In this document: positions 42,026-51,419 of the stretch, in pieces
Layout: every line of letters begins with the position of its first letter
Numbering within the stretch: position 1 is the first letter of the stretch
NCBI GenBank assembly: GCA_016718825.1
Contig: JADKCL010000025.1
Span: 10,864 to 74,863 of the forward strand
Source of the DNA: Bacteroidota bacterium
GTDB taxonomy: Bacteria; Bacteroidota; Bacteroidia; J057; JADKCL01
Reading direction: 5' to 3'
DNA: 64,000 nt
Made by a program: the position numbers and the translations under genes
The notes under the pieces: generated by a model
The model's database searches: none
What the model saw: only the letters and a program-made list of their open reading frames with translations
Told to the model about the DNA's origin: nothing

Positions 42026-42592
42026 CTATTTTTTGAAGGTGACGGTATGGCGGGCCCTGATTTGGCCCTTGGCGTCGGTGTATTGCTTCGCTTGGCTTTT
42101 GTAGCTGCCACCGATTTGGGAATAAATGTAGGTGGCTAAGGCAATGAGGGCCCAGCTTCCGGCGCGACTTGGGTCAATGACCATTTCGGCAGACATCGAA
42201 GAAACTTCAAACATACTGAGGACCGCGAGCACATCGATCGCCAAGTAGGCCGATAGGTTCCACTTGTACAGAAAAAACATCGTGACCGCGTTGGCCATTG
42301 CAACCATCATGACCATGAACACTTCAAACTCCCAAGTGCCTCCTGTTTTCACCAGTGCAAGGATGATATTGCCGACCGCTGCCAATCCGACAAGCACGAT
42401 CAACAGCCAATTCCAAAGTCTGAATCGCTCCTGCTGCGCCAACGTCACGAATCCGCCAACCATTCTCGCAAGGTCGATTTCGCGGTTGGGAATGGCCGTG
42501 TTGAGCTCGTCATAGATCGTTTGGTGGGATTTGTTCTCCAGCACCTTGGTGCGGATCATTTCTTTGATGTCTTTGGAAGTGATGGTTGCCAT
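42026..42592 (-). CDS. Four-helix membrane protein, unknown
   Basis: This protein of about 188 residues has an N-terminal soluble helical domain (DIKEMIRTKVLENKSHQTIYDELNTAI) and then four membrane helices from about residue 58 to 165 (LLIVLVGLAAVGNIILALV, FMVMMVAMANAVTMFFLY, AYLAIDVLAVLSMFEVS, SWALIALATYIYSQIGG). I do not recognise a family. The N-terminal domain resembles that of the 80-residue protein encoded just upstream. ATG at 42592 is used, since the longer frame would begin with an improbable segment. Confidence 0.68.
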   Translation of the reverse strand: MATITSKDIKEMIRTKVLENKSHQTIYDELNTAIPNREIDLARMVGGFVTLAQQERFRLWNWLLIVLVGLAAVGNIILALVKTGGTWEFEVFMVMMVAMANAVTMFFLYKWNLSAYLAIDVLAVLSMFEVSSMSAEMVIDPSRAGSWALIALATYIYSQIGGSYKSQAKQYTDAKGQIRARHTVTFKK

Positions 42593-42637
42593 AGAATGAA
42601 AAGGGATTTGATGGGATTGGTCGGAAAGATACAAAAG

Positions 42638-42880
42638 TCAATGCGATTCGCCAAAGTCCTCAAAACTAAAACGAGCTTGCACTGCCCTAATCCACCCACT
42701 TAACGGCTTGTTTGTAGCTGCGTACGCCATTTTCACCCAAGGTTTCATGATGCCCGCGCTGGTACTTGCCTCCAATTCTCGGCCATGGATGCGACCCGCA
42801 AGGTCTGTGTACACGGCCTCATAGGAATTTCCCTTCAGGAGTTCCTGCGTAGCAAACCGGCGCATTTCCATTGACGTCAT
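42638..42880 (-). CDS. Small protein related to the N-terminal domain of the next gene
   Basis: This 80-residue protein has RRFATQELLKGNSYEAVYTDLAGRIHGRELEASTSAGIM. It aligns with residues 4-45 of the downstream membrane protein (V-L-E-N-K-S-H-Q-T-I-Y-D-E-L), so it is a paralogous domain without the membrane part. It may be a stand-alone partner or a truncated relic. It is on the same strand, 45 bases upstream. Confidence 0.55.
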   Translation of the reverse strand: MTSMEMRRFATQELLKGNSYEAVYTDLAGRIHGRELEASTSAGIMKPWVKMAYAATNKPLSGWIRAVQARFSFEDFGESH

Positions 42881-42994
42881 TTGACAAAAGGTAATCGTTC
42901 TGAATCAAACCTGCCGATTTGTGGGGATCAGTGGAAGCATCGGCCTTCGTTTCAGTTGGGATCCCTGAAAGCCAAGCCAATTTGCCCTTCAACA

Positions 42995-45124
42995 TCAATC
43001 CTCTTTAGCCACGACTTTCAATTCCTTGACGATGGCGTCTTTGAGATTCTCAGAGACCAGGGCATAATCAGAAAACCTTTGACTGTAAAATCCACGGCCT
43101 TGGGTGATCGACCTTAGGCTCGTCGCATACTTGTACAGTTCGGCAAGGGGCACCTTGGCATGGAGTTTTTGAAATTTGCCTTCGGCATTCATCCCGAGGA
43201 TGGTGGCTCGACGGTTTTGGAGGTCCGTCATCACCTCACCCATGGTATCGTCGGGGGTGAGGACTTCCAATTCCATGATGGGCTCCAGCAGTTTGGGTTT
43301 GGCCTGCAGAAAAGCTTCCTGAAAGGCGTGGCTCGCCGCAATCTTAAACGCCATTTCGTTGGAATCGACCGGGTGCATTTTGCCGTCAAACAGGCAGACC
43401 CTTACATCCCTGACTGGCGAATGCGTGAGTGGGCCCTCGTTCATATTGTCCATGATGCCGCGCAACACGGAGGGAACAAACCTTGCGTCGATTGCACCAC
43501 CGACGATGCAATTCACAAATTCCAGCTTGCCACCCCAAGGCAGATCCAGCAGGTGAATATCCCGCGATTTGTATTCTGCCGGGATTGGATTGTCAAAAAT
43601 GTAGGGATCAAGGCGGAGGTGTACCTCGGCAAATTGCCCGGCACCGCCACTTTGCTTTTTGTGGCGGTACGTGGCAATGGCATTCCCTTGGATCGTTTCC
43701 CGGTAACTGATCCGTGGTTTGATAAATTCGGTGGGGATTTTGAATTGCTTTTCCAGAACGGCTTTCACCATGGCCAACTGCATTTCGCCTTGTCCTTCAA
43801 TCAGGGTCTGTTTCAGTTCGCCGCGGTAGGCTGCGTGTAGGGTTGGATCATTTTGGGCAAGCGCGTGAAGGGCTTCGCCCATTTTTTCCTCGTCAAGGGC
43901 ATTGACGGCTTTGATGGCAGCGATGAAGCTCGATGACGGAAAGTGGATGGGCTCAAAGGCGATTTCTGAACCTTTGGGACGGTAGGTATCATTGACCTTG
44001 CCGTCTTTGAGCTTTACAGTGATGCCAAGATCTCCGGCATTCATGAAGCTGATGGTGTGCTTTTTCTTGCCTTCGCCGACATACAATGTGCCAAATCGCT
44101 CATTGTTGCCGGTGCGGGAATTTTGTAAATCATCGCCGACTTGAACCATTCCGGATTGTACTTTGAAGAACGTCACCTCCCCAAGATGCTGCTCGGTGCT
44201 GTTTTTCCAAATGAAGACGCTTGCAGGGCCGTTCCCGTCACAGGCGACTTTCTTTCCCTCCGTGGTATGCAAAATCGGTGCGTCGGCCGCTGTAGGACAA
44301 ACATTGCCGATGAAGCCCATCATCCTGCCGGATCCCATGTTCTGCTTTGCCGACGCCACAAACAAGGGGTAAATGGCGCCTTTCATCATCCCCAGTCGGA
44401 TTCCCTGCCGCAGCTCGTCCTCGTCGAGGGAACCCTGGGCAAAGTACTTTTCCATCAAGGTCTCATCGTTTTCTGCGGCCGCCTCGACCAGGGTATTGTG
44501 CCATATTGCTGCTTGGGATTGTACATCCGACGGGATGGCAAGTTTGTCAGGCCTGCCGCCATCCTTTTTGAACTTGTACATGGTCATCTTGAGCAGGTCC
44601 ACGACGCTGTCAAATCCGACGCCTGCGTTGTGTGGAAATTGCATGGGAATCACCGCGGATCCAAACAGCGCGGTTGCCTCCTCTAGTAGTTGATCGTAGT
44701 CAGCCTTTTCATGGTCCATTTGATTGGCAACGATCACCACCGGTTTCCCGCTTGCTTTGACGTGCCGCCAGATGATTTCCGTTCCAATTTCTACGCCTTG
44801 GGCGGCGTTGAGTACCATCACAACAGTGTCGGCTGCGCGCAAACCACCGAGCAATTCGCCAATGAAATTGTCGTTGCCGGGGGTGTCGATGATGTTGATT
44901 TTGGTGTCTCGCCAAATGGTATGCAGCAACGCGGCGTAAACAGAATACCCTTTTTCCTTCTCCAAATCGGTGTAATCTGAGGCGGTATTGCCTTCTTCCA
45001 CGCTGCCTCGCCGCTGCAGGATGCCGCCTTCAAACATCATGGTTTCTGCAAGGGAAGTTTTGCCAGATTTTGTGCTGCCAACCAACACGACGTTTTTGAT
45101 GTCTTTTGTTGCAAAGTGTTTCAT
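42995..45124 (-). CDS. Elongation factor G paralogue (EF-G2 type)
   Basis: This 709-residue translational GTPase has five EF-G domains. The G1 P-loop is GSTKSGKTSLAE (EF-G has AHVDAGKTT), G3 is DTPGNDNFIGE (canonical DTPGHVDF, with the catalytic His replaced by Asn), and G4 is NQMDHEKAD (NKMD in EF-G). Domain IV-V sequence follows (YRHKKQSGGAGQFAEV, SHAFQEAFLQAKPKLLEPIMELEV, ITQGRGFYSQRFSDY). Such divergent paralogues accompany normal EF-G in Bacteroidota; some act in translocation independent of GTP hydrolysis. The catalytic change fits that. No neighbour gives further clues. Confidence 0.88.
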   Translation of the reverse strand: MKHFATKDIKNVVLVGSTKSGKTSLAETMMFEGGILQRRGSVEEGNTASDYTDLEKEKGYSVYAALLHTIWRDTKINIIDTPGNDNFIGELLGGLRAADTVVMVLNAAQGVEIGTEIIWRHVKASGKPVVIVANQMDHEKADYDQLLEEATALFGSAVIPMQFPHNAGVGFDSVVDLLKMTMYKFKKDGGRPDKLAIPSDVQSQAAIWHNTLVEAAAENDETLMEKYFAQGSLDEDELRQGIRLGMMKGAIYPLFVASAKQNMGSGRMMGFIGNVCPTAADAPILHTTEGKKVACDGNGPASVFIWKNSTEQHLGEVTFFKVQSGMVQVGDDLQNSRTGNNERFGTLYVGEGKKKHTISFMNAGDLGITVKLKDGKVNDTYRPKGSEIAFEPIHFPSSSFIAAIKAVNALDEEKMGEALHALAQNDPTLHAAYRGELKQTLIEGQGEMQLAMVKAVLEKQFKIPTEFIKPRISYRETIQGNAIATYRHKKQSGGAGQFAEVHLRLDPYIFDNPIPAEYKSRDIHLLDLPWGGKLEFVNCIVGGAIDARFVPSVLRGIMDNMNEGPLTHSPVRDVRVCLFDGKMHPVDSNEMAFKIAASHAFQEAFLQAKPKLLEPIMELEVLTPDDTMGEVMTDLQNRRATILGMNAEGKFQKLHAKVPLAELYKYATSLRSITQGRGFYSQRFSDYALVSENLKDAIVKELKVVAKED

Positions 45125-45410
45125 AATCGTAGCAATGGCAATCGCCGTTAGGGGTGATCAATCGAGTGTGAAAGAGCGTTTTGTTTCGTAGCGTATTCGC
45201 AACGGACAGGAAGTCATTAATTTATAGAATGTTTAGCTAAAAGTCTATTGGGTTTTGAGCTCATTTTGATTTTCTAGGGAAATTTTCCGCGAAATGGTGT
45301 TGCAATGCGGCAGCACGGCAGGAGGGCTGGCAAAAACTTTGAAATTTGTAGCATTTGGTCCAACTTTGTCGTTGTAAGTGAATTCTAAACGGGTTTTCCC
45401 GATAACCACA

Positions 45411-45860
45411 ATGGAAATCGAAAAGGAAATTGTTCAGGCCAAGTTCAAGAGTCCCCTCCAAAAGGGTATCGTGAACATTATTTATACCAGCAATTGGATT
45501 CATTCGCGACAAGCCAAAGTCCTGAAACCATTCGGAATTACGATACAGCAATACAACATCCTGCGCATTCTGCGTGGGCAACATCCCAATCCGGCCTCAA
45601 TTACCTTGCTCACCGACCGCATGTTGGACAAAATGAGCAATGCTTCACGTTTGGTAGAAAAGTTGCTCGCCAAGGGTTACGTGGAGCGCACTGTTTGCCC
45701 GAGTGACCGTCGGCAGGTGAATGTGCTGATCACTCCGGTTGGACTTGCCATTTTGCCGCAGTTGGAAAATGTTCTGGATCAAGTCGAAGGCAACGTGCAT
45801 AACCTCAGCGACGATGAATTGGAGATGCTGAGCAGCCTGCTTGATCGACTGAGGGGTTAG
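45411..45860 (+). CDS. MarR-family transcriptional regulator
   Basis: This protein of 149 residues has a winged helix: GITIQQYNILRILRGQHPN for helices 2-3, SITLLTDRMLDKMSNASRLVEKL for recognition, and the wing VCPSDRRQVNVLIT with the conserved D-R-R. The family senses small ligands or oxidants and represses nearby genes. The gene is followed on the same strand by a di-haem peroxidase gene 113 bases downstream, a possible target. ATG at 45411 was chosen. Confidence 0.88.
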   Translation: MEIEKEIVQAKFKSPLQKGIVNIIYTSNWIHSRQAKVLKPFGITIQQYNILRILRGQHPNPASITLLTDRMLDKMSNASRLVEKLLAKGYVERTVCPSDRRQVNVLITPVGLAILPQLENVLDQVEGNVHNLSDDELEMLSSLLDRLRG

Positions 45861-45973
45861 TCTCCCTTAAATTTCTCGGGAAAAAGCGGGAAATGTCGCG
45901 GGGAAATTGAGCGAAGTCACTTTTAAAAGCGGCGATTGGAACGTAGTTTTGGAAAAAGGCTTTCCAACGAATT

Positions 45974-47047
45974 ATGAGAAATCATCGCATAGCCAGACGT
46001 TTGACATGGGCCGTTTCGGTTCCTATTTTGATGTTTACCGGTTGTGTCATTGACCAACGGGAGCCATTGCTGACGGATTTGGGACCAACCCCCTTGGAGT
46101 TGCAAACGCCCTCCAACATGCCACCCATTACGATTCCTGCAGACAATCCCATGACCGTCGAAGGTGTCGAGCTTGGCCGCAAGCTGTTTTATGAGGAGCT
46201 TCTCAGTGGAGACAATACCCAGTCTTGTGGTTCCTGCCACGCCCAGGCCTTTGCCTTCAGCGACAACGGAAAACAATTCAGCGAGGGTATCGACGGCCAA
46301 TTGGGAAACATGAACGCCATGGCGATCATGAACTTGGGTTGGGCGCAGGAATTCTTCTGGGATGGCCGTTCATTTGGGATGGAAGTCCAAGCACGCGAGC
46401 CTGTCATCAATCCGATCGAAATGCATGAGAGTTGGGAAAATGCAGTTGCTGAGCTTCAAGCGACTGCTGAATATCCACGATTGTTCAAGGCGGCTTTCGG
46501 AACAGATGACATTACGGAGGAATTGGCTGTGAAGGCAATCGCTCAATTTGAGCGCACGTTGATTTCGGGAAATTCCGAATATGACAAGTTTTACCGGGGT
46601 GAACCCAACAGCTTCAGTCAGGCGGCTTTCCGGGGGATGCAAATCTTCTTTACGGAACGGGGTGATTGTTTCCATTGCCATACCGTGGATTTGTTGAGCA
46701 CCTTCGAATATCACAACAATGGTTTGGACGCCACCTTCAATGCCGACAATATCGGACGTGCCGGCGTAACGGGTCGCACAAGTGATACGGGAAAATTCAA
46801 GGTGCCCAGCCTGCGGAATGTCGAAGTTAGCGGCCCCTATATGCACGATGGACGCTTTGCAACCTTGGAGGAAGTCATTGAGCACTACAATTCGGGAATC
46901 GTACGTTCTCCAACCCTGTCACCACAGATCAAGCAGCCTGACGGGTTATTTTTGACGGAGCAGGAAAAATCGGATCTCTTGGCCTTTATGAAGTCGTTGA
47001 CAGATCAGGAATTTCTGACGAATCCAGCGTTTTCAGATCCTAACTAG
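45974..47047 (+). CDS. Di-haem cytochrome c peroxidase (MauG-like), lipoprotein
   Basis: This 357-residue protein has a lipoprotein-like signal (PILMFTGC, Cys near residue 24). Two haem-c motifs are present: CGSCHAQAFAFSDNGKQFS near 82 and CFHCHTVDLL near 232. The Trp-rich AFFW-type segment EFFWDGRSFGMEVQA and VPSLRNVEVSGPYMHDGRFATL near 280 are typical of bacterial cytochrome c peroxidases, which reduce peroxide to water with electrons from cytochrome c. It lies downstream of a MarR regulator. Confidence 0.9.
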   Translation: MRNHRIARRLTWAVSVPILMFTGCVIDQREPLLTDLGPTPLELQTPSNMPPITIPADNPMTVEGVELGRKLFYEELLSGDNTQSCGSCHAQAFAFSDNGKQFSEGIDGQLGNMNAMAIMNLGWAQEFFWDGRSFGMEVQAREPVINPIEMHESWENAVAELQATAEYPRLFKAAFGTDDITEELAVKAIAQFERTLISGNSEYDKFYRGEPNSFSQAAFRGMQIFFTERGDCFHCHTVDLLSTFEYHNNGLDATFNADNIGRAGVTGRTSDTGKFKVPSLRNVEVSGPYMHDGRFATLEEVIEHYNSGIVRSPTLSPQIKQPDGLFLTEQEKSDLLAFMKSLTDQEFLTNPAFSDPN

Positions 47048-47049
47048 GT

Positions 47050-47283
47050 TTACCTACCACATTTTTTCACTGCCGCCTCGACCTCAGCCATTTCCATTTC
47101 GCTGAATGCCACGCGGCATTGTTCCATAAATTCCTGATTGGGGTTTTCCTTGTCGGCCTCTTCCAGGCATTTGCAGGTATCTGGGCCGCCGCAACCGCTC
47201 GAAAGCAGCAAGAAGGCCAAACCAAGTCCCATCAACAATGGGCCTGCCAAAATTTTCCTCAATCCAGTCGTGCGAGTTTTCAT
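47050..47283 (-). CDS. Small Cys-rich lipoprotein
   Basis: This 77-residue protein has a lipoprotein signal (LLMGLGLAFLLLSSGCGG). The mature part has CKCLEEADKEN, a second Cys in EQCRV and a last one near the end (VKKCGR), with four mature Cys in all after the lipid Cys. The start overlaps the stop of the upstream Tim44-like gene (ATGA), so it belongs to that operon. Family not recognised. Confidence 0.72.
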   Translation of the reverse strand: MKTRTTGLRKILAGPLLMGLGLAFLLLSSGCGGPDTCKCLEEADKENPNQEFMEQCRVAFSEMEMAEVEAAVKKCGR

Positions 47284-48806
47284 CCGAAGTAAGCTTCGTC
47301 TTGGGTGATGCGTGAGAGAATCCAGCCAAATTCGCCGGTGGTGACCTTGCTGTTGCAGAAACTGCAAATGCCACTCATTCCCATATTCACTGGCGCGCCA
47401 CAGTTGGGGCAGCAGTCGGGGTTGAATTTCTTGTCATCAGATTCGACACCTGTGCGCCGAACGAAGGTCCAATACTCGGAGAAAGCCCTTGGCTTGCGGT
47501 TGTTGCCTGCGACGAGCTTCCCGCTTTCGTCGGTCAGGTAATCGAGTACATTGGCAAATATGCGGACGGTGGCAGCCTCGTAATATTTGTCCAAGTCCAA
47601 CTTCACCAAATGGATGCCCGTGATCGTGAGGTTGTCCAGGTGGTTGATGCGCTTGTGAGCCTTGTAGGTTTCCACCCAATAAAGGTGGGACCTGAACAAG
47701 TTGTCGCTCATCAGCGGACGTGCAGGCTCATATTTGCGTTCGGCCCACGAACGGTAAATCGTCTTGAAAATGGGCTCGGCAATTTTTTCCTTGAAGGTTG
47801 CCTCATACTCCGTGATGCTCTCGATTTTGTGTTGCTCGACGAAGATACGGCCAAGGTTGCCAAGTCGCGGATCGTAGAGCGTCGGCAGGTTGGTTCCTTG
47901 CTCAGGGGCATAGGTGCCTACGACGTCTCCATGTTGTACCTCGCGATGGGCAATGTTGATGGCCATCACAAACCAGGTTTTGCTGCCGGGAGGCACGACG
48001 GTTTTGCATTGACTGCATTCGCCGGTGGGACTAAGTTCCAAGCCTGCGCCGCAATTGGGGCATCCCGGTGATTGCAAAGCAGCCGGACTCGGCGAGCATA
48101 GCGATGCTTTCCGCGTAAAAAACCAAGTTTCCTGCACCCACCAACGGTTGCTGTGTCCGTCGATGGTCTCCGTATAGTTGGTATCAAAACTAACCGAAAT
48201 GGTCGTTTCAGCCTCTCCGTCATAAAGATTGACAAAGTCCACGCCATTGATCACCAATTCGGTGACGTCAATCTGGAAATTGCTCTTTGGGGCTGCATTT
48301 TCAATGATCTCGTCCTTGAAATAGGGCCTCAAATTGACAACTTCGGCTTTTGTGCGATGGTAATGATATTGGTGGTAGAGATGCTGGGCAAAGTCGAGGA
48401 ATAGCGTTTGCGAGAATTCCGGATCGCGTTCTTGCCTGAAATCCCAAAGTGCATTGTCGACCTTGCGGCGGTTCCATACCTGCGTTTCTGTTCCAGAATG
48501 CGTCGTGATGGTCGTTTCTGGCGCGGCGCGTCGATTGGCATAGATGCGGTACAGTACAATGATCACCAACAACGGAATTCCGATGTAGGGATATCTTACG
48601 ATCAGGATGATGAGGCCAATCGCATCATCGCCGCCACCACCTCCGCCACCTCCATAAGAACCTCCGCCACCGGAACTGCCTCCACTGGAAGAATGTCCGC
48701 CTCCCGGGCGACCCAACAGGTCGGGGGGCAACAGCATCAATGCCACCATTGCCAAAACCGGCAAAAGCCACCACATTCGTTTCAACAGCTGCTTCATTCG
48801 ATCCAT
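47280..48806 (-). CDS. Tim44-like membrane protein with two zinc ribbons
   Basis: This protein of about 508 residues has an N-terminal helix (WWLLPVLAMVALMLLP), a Gly/Ser-rich segment, then a second helix (IGIPLLVIIVLYRIYA). A Tim44-like domain follows (LWDFRQERDPEFSQTLFLDFAQHLYHQYHYH at about 120-150). Two zinc ribbons are C-x2-C pairs: CPNCGAGLELSPTGECSQCK near 250 and CPNCGAPVNMGMSGICSFCN near 470. A second Tim44-like region lies between them. The gene is coupled with the TPM-like membrane protein (ends overlap) and the small lipoprotein. Function unknown; a membrane-assembly or sensing role is a guess. The start could also be ATG at 48797, which gives an ATGA overlap. Confidence 0.78.
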   Translation of the reverse strand: MDRMKQLLKRMWWLLPVLAMVALMLLPPDLLGRPGGGHSSSGGSSGGGGSYGGGGGGGGDDAIGLIILIVRYPYIGIPLLVIIVLYRIYANRRAAPETTITTHSGTETQVWNRRKVDNALWDFRQERDPEFSQTLFLDFAQHLYHQYHYHRTKAEVVNLRPYFKDEIIENAAPKSNFQIDVTELVINGVDFVNLYDGEAETTISVSFDTNYTETIDGHSNRWWVQETWFFTRKASLCSPSPAALQSPGCPNCGAGLELSPTGECSQCKTVVPPGSKTWFVMAINIAHREVQHGDVVGTYAPEQGTNLPTLYDPRLGNLGRIFVEQHKIESITEYEATFKEKIAEPIFKTIYRSWAERKYEPARPLMSDNLFRSHLYWVETYKAHKRINHLDNLTITGIHLVKLDLDKYYEAATVRIFANVLDYLTDESGKLVAGNNRKPRAFSEYWTFVRRTGVESDDKKFNPDCCPNCGAPVNMGMSGICSFCNSKVTTGEFGWILSRITQDEAYFG

Positions 48807-49414
48807 AGTTCGTCGGGCAACTCGTTGATGGGATGGGTGTCGGCTGGAACGTATTTCGCAAAGATCGCTTTGCTCTGCTCCAAGGCCTCCAAAACGGCCG
48901 TGGCCGGATCGTCTGCCTTGAACACGGCATTGAATTTGGCCTCAAGCAGTTCCAATTCGTCGGGTGGGATCATGGAAACGATACCTTTGTCGGGCTTCAG
49001 AATGGCAATGCGTTCCAGCCAGAAGAATACCAGCAAAATGCCAACCCGTTGGCGGGTTTCGTAGATCTGCGCTTTTTGGAAAATCGCGTTGGCGCGTGAT
49101 TCTGTGCGTTTTTTCAGCTCTTTTTTCCCCACCAAGGCACGCAGCAAAGGTCGGATCAGCCAAAGCAGTCCTCCGCCGAGCAAGCTCACGCCGAGGGTTT
49201 CCAAATAGATATAGACGTACCAGATTTCGTAGGGAATGAAGGTCATGATGCTCAGCACCAAGACTGACAGTATGGCGCCGACAGCGAGATAGTATTCAAG
49301 GTAATGCGTGGTGCGCGGCAGGATCGCCACCACCAATTCGGTCCCGGATTCGGTCTCGATCGTTTCTACCTTCTTGCGAAGGTCATTTCTGAAACTGATG
49401 TCAAACTTTCGCAT
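48794..49414 (-). CDS. TPM-domain-like membrane protein
   Basis: This protein of about 206 residues starts MRKFDISFRNDLRKKVETIE, matching the beginning of TPM-fold proteins (ESGTELVVAILPRT). Two or three membrane helices follow (VGAILSVLVLSIMTFIPY, YLETLGVSLLGGGLLWLI), then a second soluble half (YETRQRVGILLVFFWLERIAILKPDKGI). TPM proteins are found in envelope and photosystem repair contexts. It overlaps the Tim44-like gene and is the first gene of the three-gene operon. ATG at 49414 is used because the -7 promoter box at 49436-49443 covers the upstream Met, and AAAAAGGAG precedes it. Confidence 0.75.
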   Translation of the reverse strand: MRKFDISFRNDLRKKVETIETESGTELVVAILPRTTHYLEYYLAVGAILSVLVLSIMTFIPYEIWYVYIYLETLGVSLLGGGLLWLIRPLLRALVGKKELKKRTESRANAIFQKAQIYETRQRVGILLVFFWLERIAILKPDKGIVSMIPPDELELLEAKFNAVFKADDPATAVLEALEQSKAIFAKYVPADTHPINELPDELWIE

Positions 49415-49435
49415 GCACTCCTTTTTCCCCTTGAG

Positions 49436-49443
49436 CAAAGATA
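49436..49443 (-). promoter_or_regulatory. -7 box of the TPM/Tim44-like operon
   Basis: Minus strand TATCTTTG matches TAnnTTTG exactly, 21 bases before ATG 49414, with AAGGAG as ribosome binding site between. No exact TTG lies at the usual upstream distance (TTT instead). Confidence 0.5.
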
Positions 49444-49526
49444 ACCCGAATGGAAATTAAAACCAGCTTGGAATGGCTAGTTTTTTGGATTTGCCAAAAC
49501 TAAGCCACGGATTTCACCGTTCGACC

Positions 49527-51419
49527 TTAAAACAACTCCGTCACAAAGGCATTCCACGGGGGAACCATTACTTTGGAAACCAACTTGATACCTTCTTTTT
49601 TCGGTTCAGTCACCTTGCTATCGCCGACGGCTTTAAAGGTGGCGTTGCCTGCCGAATCTTTGGGTTCTACCTTTTGTGCTGCGAAGTCATAGAGCAAGCC
49701 CGTCGCCGTGGTTTCATGGGAGGCAAATTGCGTCAAATGGGCCTTGCTGAAGATCTCCTCAGGAATTTCCAGATTCACCCAATAATCTTGTCGGTTGAAG
49801 TTGGCCACCACAACAAATGCCGAACTGTCATTGTAGCGCACAAAGGCAAAGACACCCGGCTCGGTGGTGGGCAGAATCATCCTTTCGCCATCGGAAAAAA
49901 CCTGCTCGGAATGGATGAGATGGAGCAATTTGGTGTAGAATGCGCGTACATCCTGCTGGATTTGATCCAGACCTCCGCCATCAAATTTGCCGCCATTCAT
50001 CCAAGCCTGATGCGCTGGGACTCCCCAATAGTCAAAAATCGAAGTGCGTCCGTCTTCGCCGCCAAAGCCTTCTGCGCCTTCGCCTTTTTCGCCGCTTTCC
50101 TGACCGTTGTAAATCAGGACAGGACCTCCGCCGATGAGCGCGGTCACGGCCATTCCCGGGACTCCCGCCCGTGGATCACCGGCAAAGTCCTTGGCGGCAA
50201 TGCGTTGCTCGTCATGGTTTTCAAGAAAGCGCAGCATGCTGCCGTCGAATCCTTCGCTTTGCTGCAAGGCTTCCGTGATGCCGGTCACCTTTGCTTCCGG
50301 CTTGCCCTCCATCAGCGGACGCACCTTGTCATAAAGCCCGACCTTGTCATAGAGATAGTCAAATCCGCCGGTGACGACGTAGTCTTTGTAGATCGCAGGA
50401 TTGTAGATTTCAGCGATGAAAACGGTCTTGGGATACTTTTCCTTGACACTTTTGGTCACCCAAGCCCAAAATTCGACGGGGACCATCTCGGCCATGTCGC
50501 AGCGGAAACCGTCAACGCCTTTGCCCGCCCAATACAATAAAATGTCCCGCATTTTGGTCCAAGTGCTCGGAACCGGGTCAAAATGTTTGGGCTGATCGGG
50601 GGCTTGCATGTCGATCCCATAGTTGAGCTTGGCCGTTTCAAACCAATCGTCGACGGAAGGCGCAGCTTTGAAAACATTGTTGCCGGTGGCTTTTGCGGGA
50701 GATTCAGTGAATTTGCCATCTTCACCCGGGGCTTTTTCCTTGCCGAGCGGATCGTATTTGGGAACAACGAACTCTTCGCCCGGCAGGTAATAGAAATTGT
50801 TGTTGGGGGCGAAGGGTTTTGTGATGTCGTCACCCTCGCCGAGGTCGGCGACGCCGGCAGGTTTGGCATCGCTGTGGTAGGAGCGTGCGACGTGGTTCGG
50901 CACAAAATCGATGATCGCCTGCAACCCTTGCGCATGGGTGCGCTTGAGGAGGGCTTCAAATTCGGCCAAACGTTGTTTGGGATCGTCGGCCAGGGCGGGG
51001 GAGACGTCGTAATAGTCTTTGATGGCGTAGGGCGAGCCGAGGCGGCCTTTGACGACATCGGCATCATCGGCGGCGATGCCTGCCCCGGGAAAGGCTGTCG
51101 CAGTCGCGTGTTCGAGTACGCCCGTGAACCAGACGTGGGTGATACCCAGATCCTTGAGCGCGATGAGCGCGGAATCGGTGATGCCGTTGAATTTGCCGAT
51201 ACCGTTTTCCTCAAGGGTGCCCCACGTTTTGCGGGTGGTATTGGTATTGCTGAAATGCCTGACCATCAGCTGATAAATAATCGGTTTGACGGGTATTGTT
51301 TTCACAGTGTCTTGTGTTGCATTCTGATTGAGGTCGCTTGAGTTTGTCGCAGGGTTACAACCCACCGATAATAACACAGCCAAAATCACGCAGATCGAAT
51401 ATTGAAACCTTTTGCACAT
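49527..51419 (-). CDS. Alpha-amylase-family (GH13) lipoprotein
   Basis: This 630-residue protein has a lipoprotein signal (VILAVLLSVGCNP). GH13 region I is DFVPNHVARS near residue 167, region II GFRCDMAEM near 307 (nucleophile Asp), region III FIAEIY near 335 (acid/base Glu), and region IV FLENHDEQR near 392 (third Asp). It begins IIYQLMVRHFSNTN, as in amylases with a periplasmic role. It probably cleaves alpha-glucans or oligosaccharides at the cell envelope. It is a single gene; no SusC/SusD pair is adjacent. Confidence 0.92.
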   Translation of the reverse strand: MCKRFQYSICVILAVLLSVGCNPATNSSDLNQNATQDTVKTIPVKPIIYQLMVRHFSNTNTTRKTWGTLEENGIGKFNGITDSALIALKDLGITHVWFTGVLEHATATAFPGAGIAADDADVVKGRLGSPYAIKDYYDVSPALADDPKQRLAEFEALLKRTHAQGLQAIIDFVPNHVARSYHSDAKPAGVADLGEGDDITKPFAPNNNFYYLPGEEFVVPKYDPLGKEKAPGEDGKFTESPAKATGNNVFKAAPSVDDWFETAKLNYGIDMQAPDQPKHFDPVPSTWTKMRDILLYWAGKGVDGFRCDMAEMVPVEFWAWVTKSVKEKYPKTVFIAEIYNPAIYKDYVVTGGFDYLYDKVGLYDKVRPLMEGKPEAKVTGITEALQQSEGFDGSMLRFLENHDEQRIAAKDFAGDPRAGVPGMAVTALIGGGPVLIYNGQESGEKGEGAEGFGGEDGRTSIFDYWGVPAHQAWMNGGKFDGGGLDQIQQDVRAFYTKLLHLIHSEQVFSDGERMILPTTEPGVFAFVRYNDSSAFVVVANFNRQDYWVNLEIPEEIFSKAHLTQFASHETTATGLLYDFAAQKVEPKDSAGNATFKAVGDSKVTEPKKEGIKLVSKVMVPPWNAFVTELF

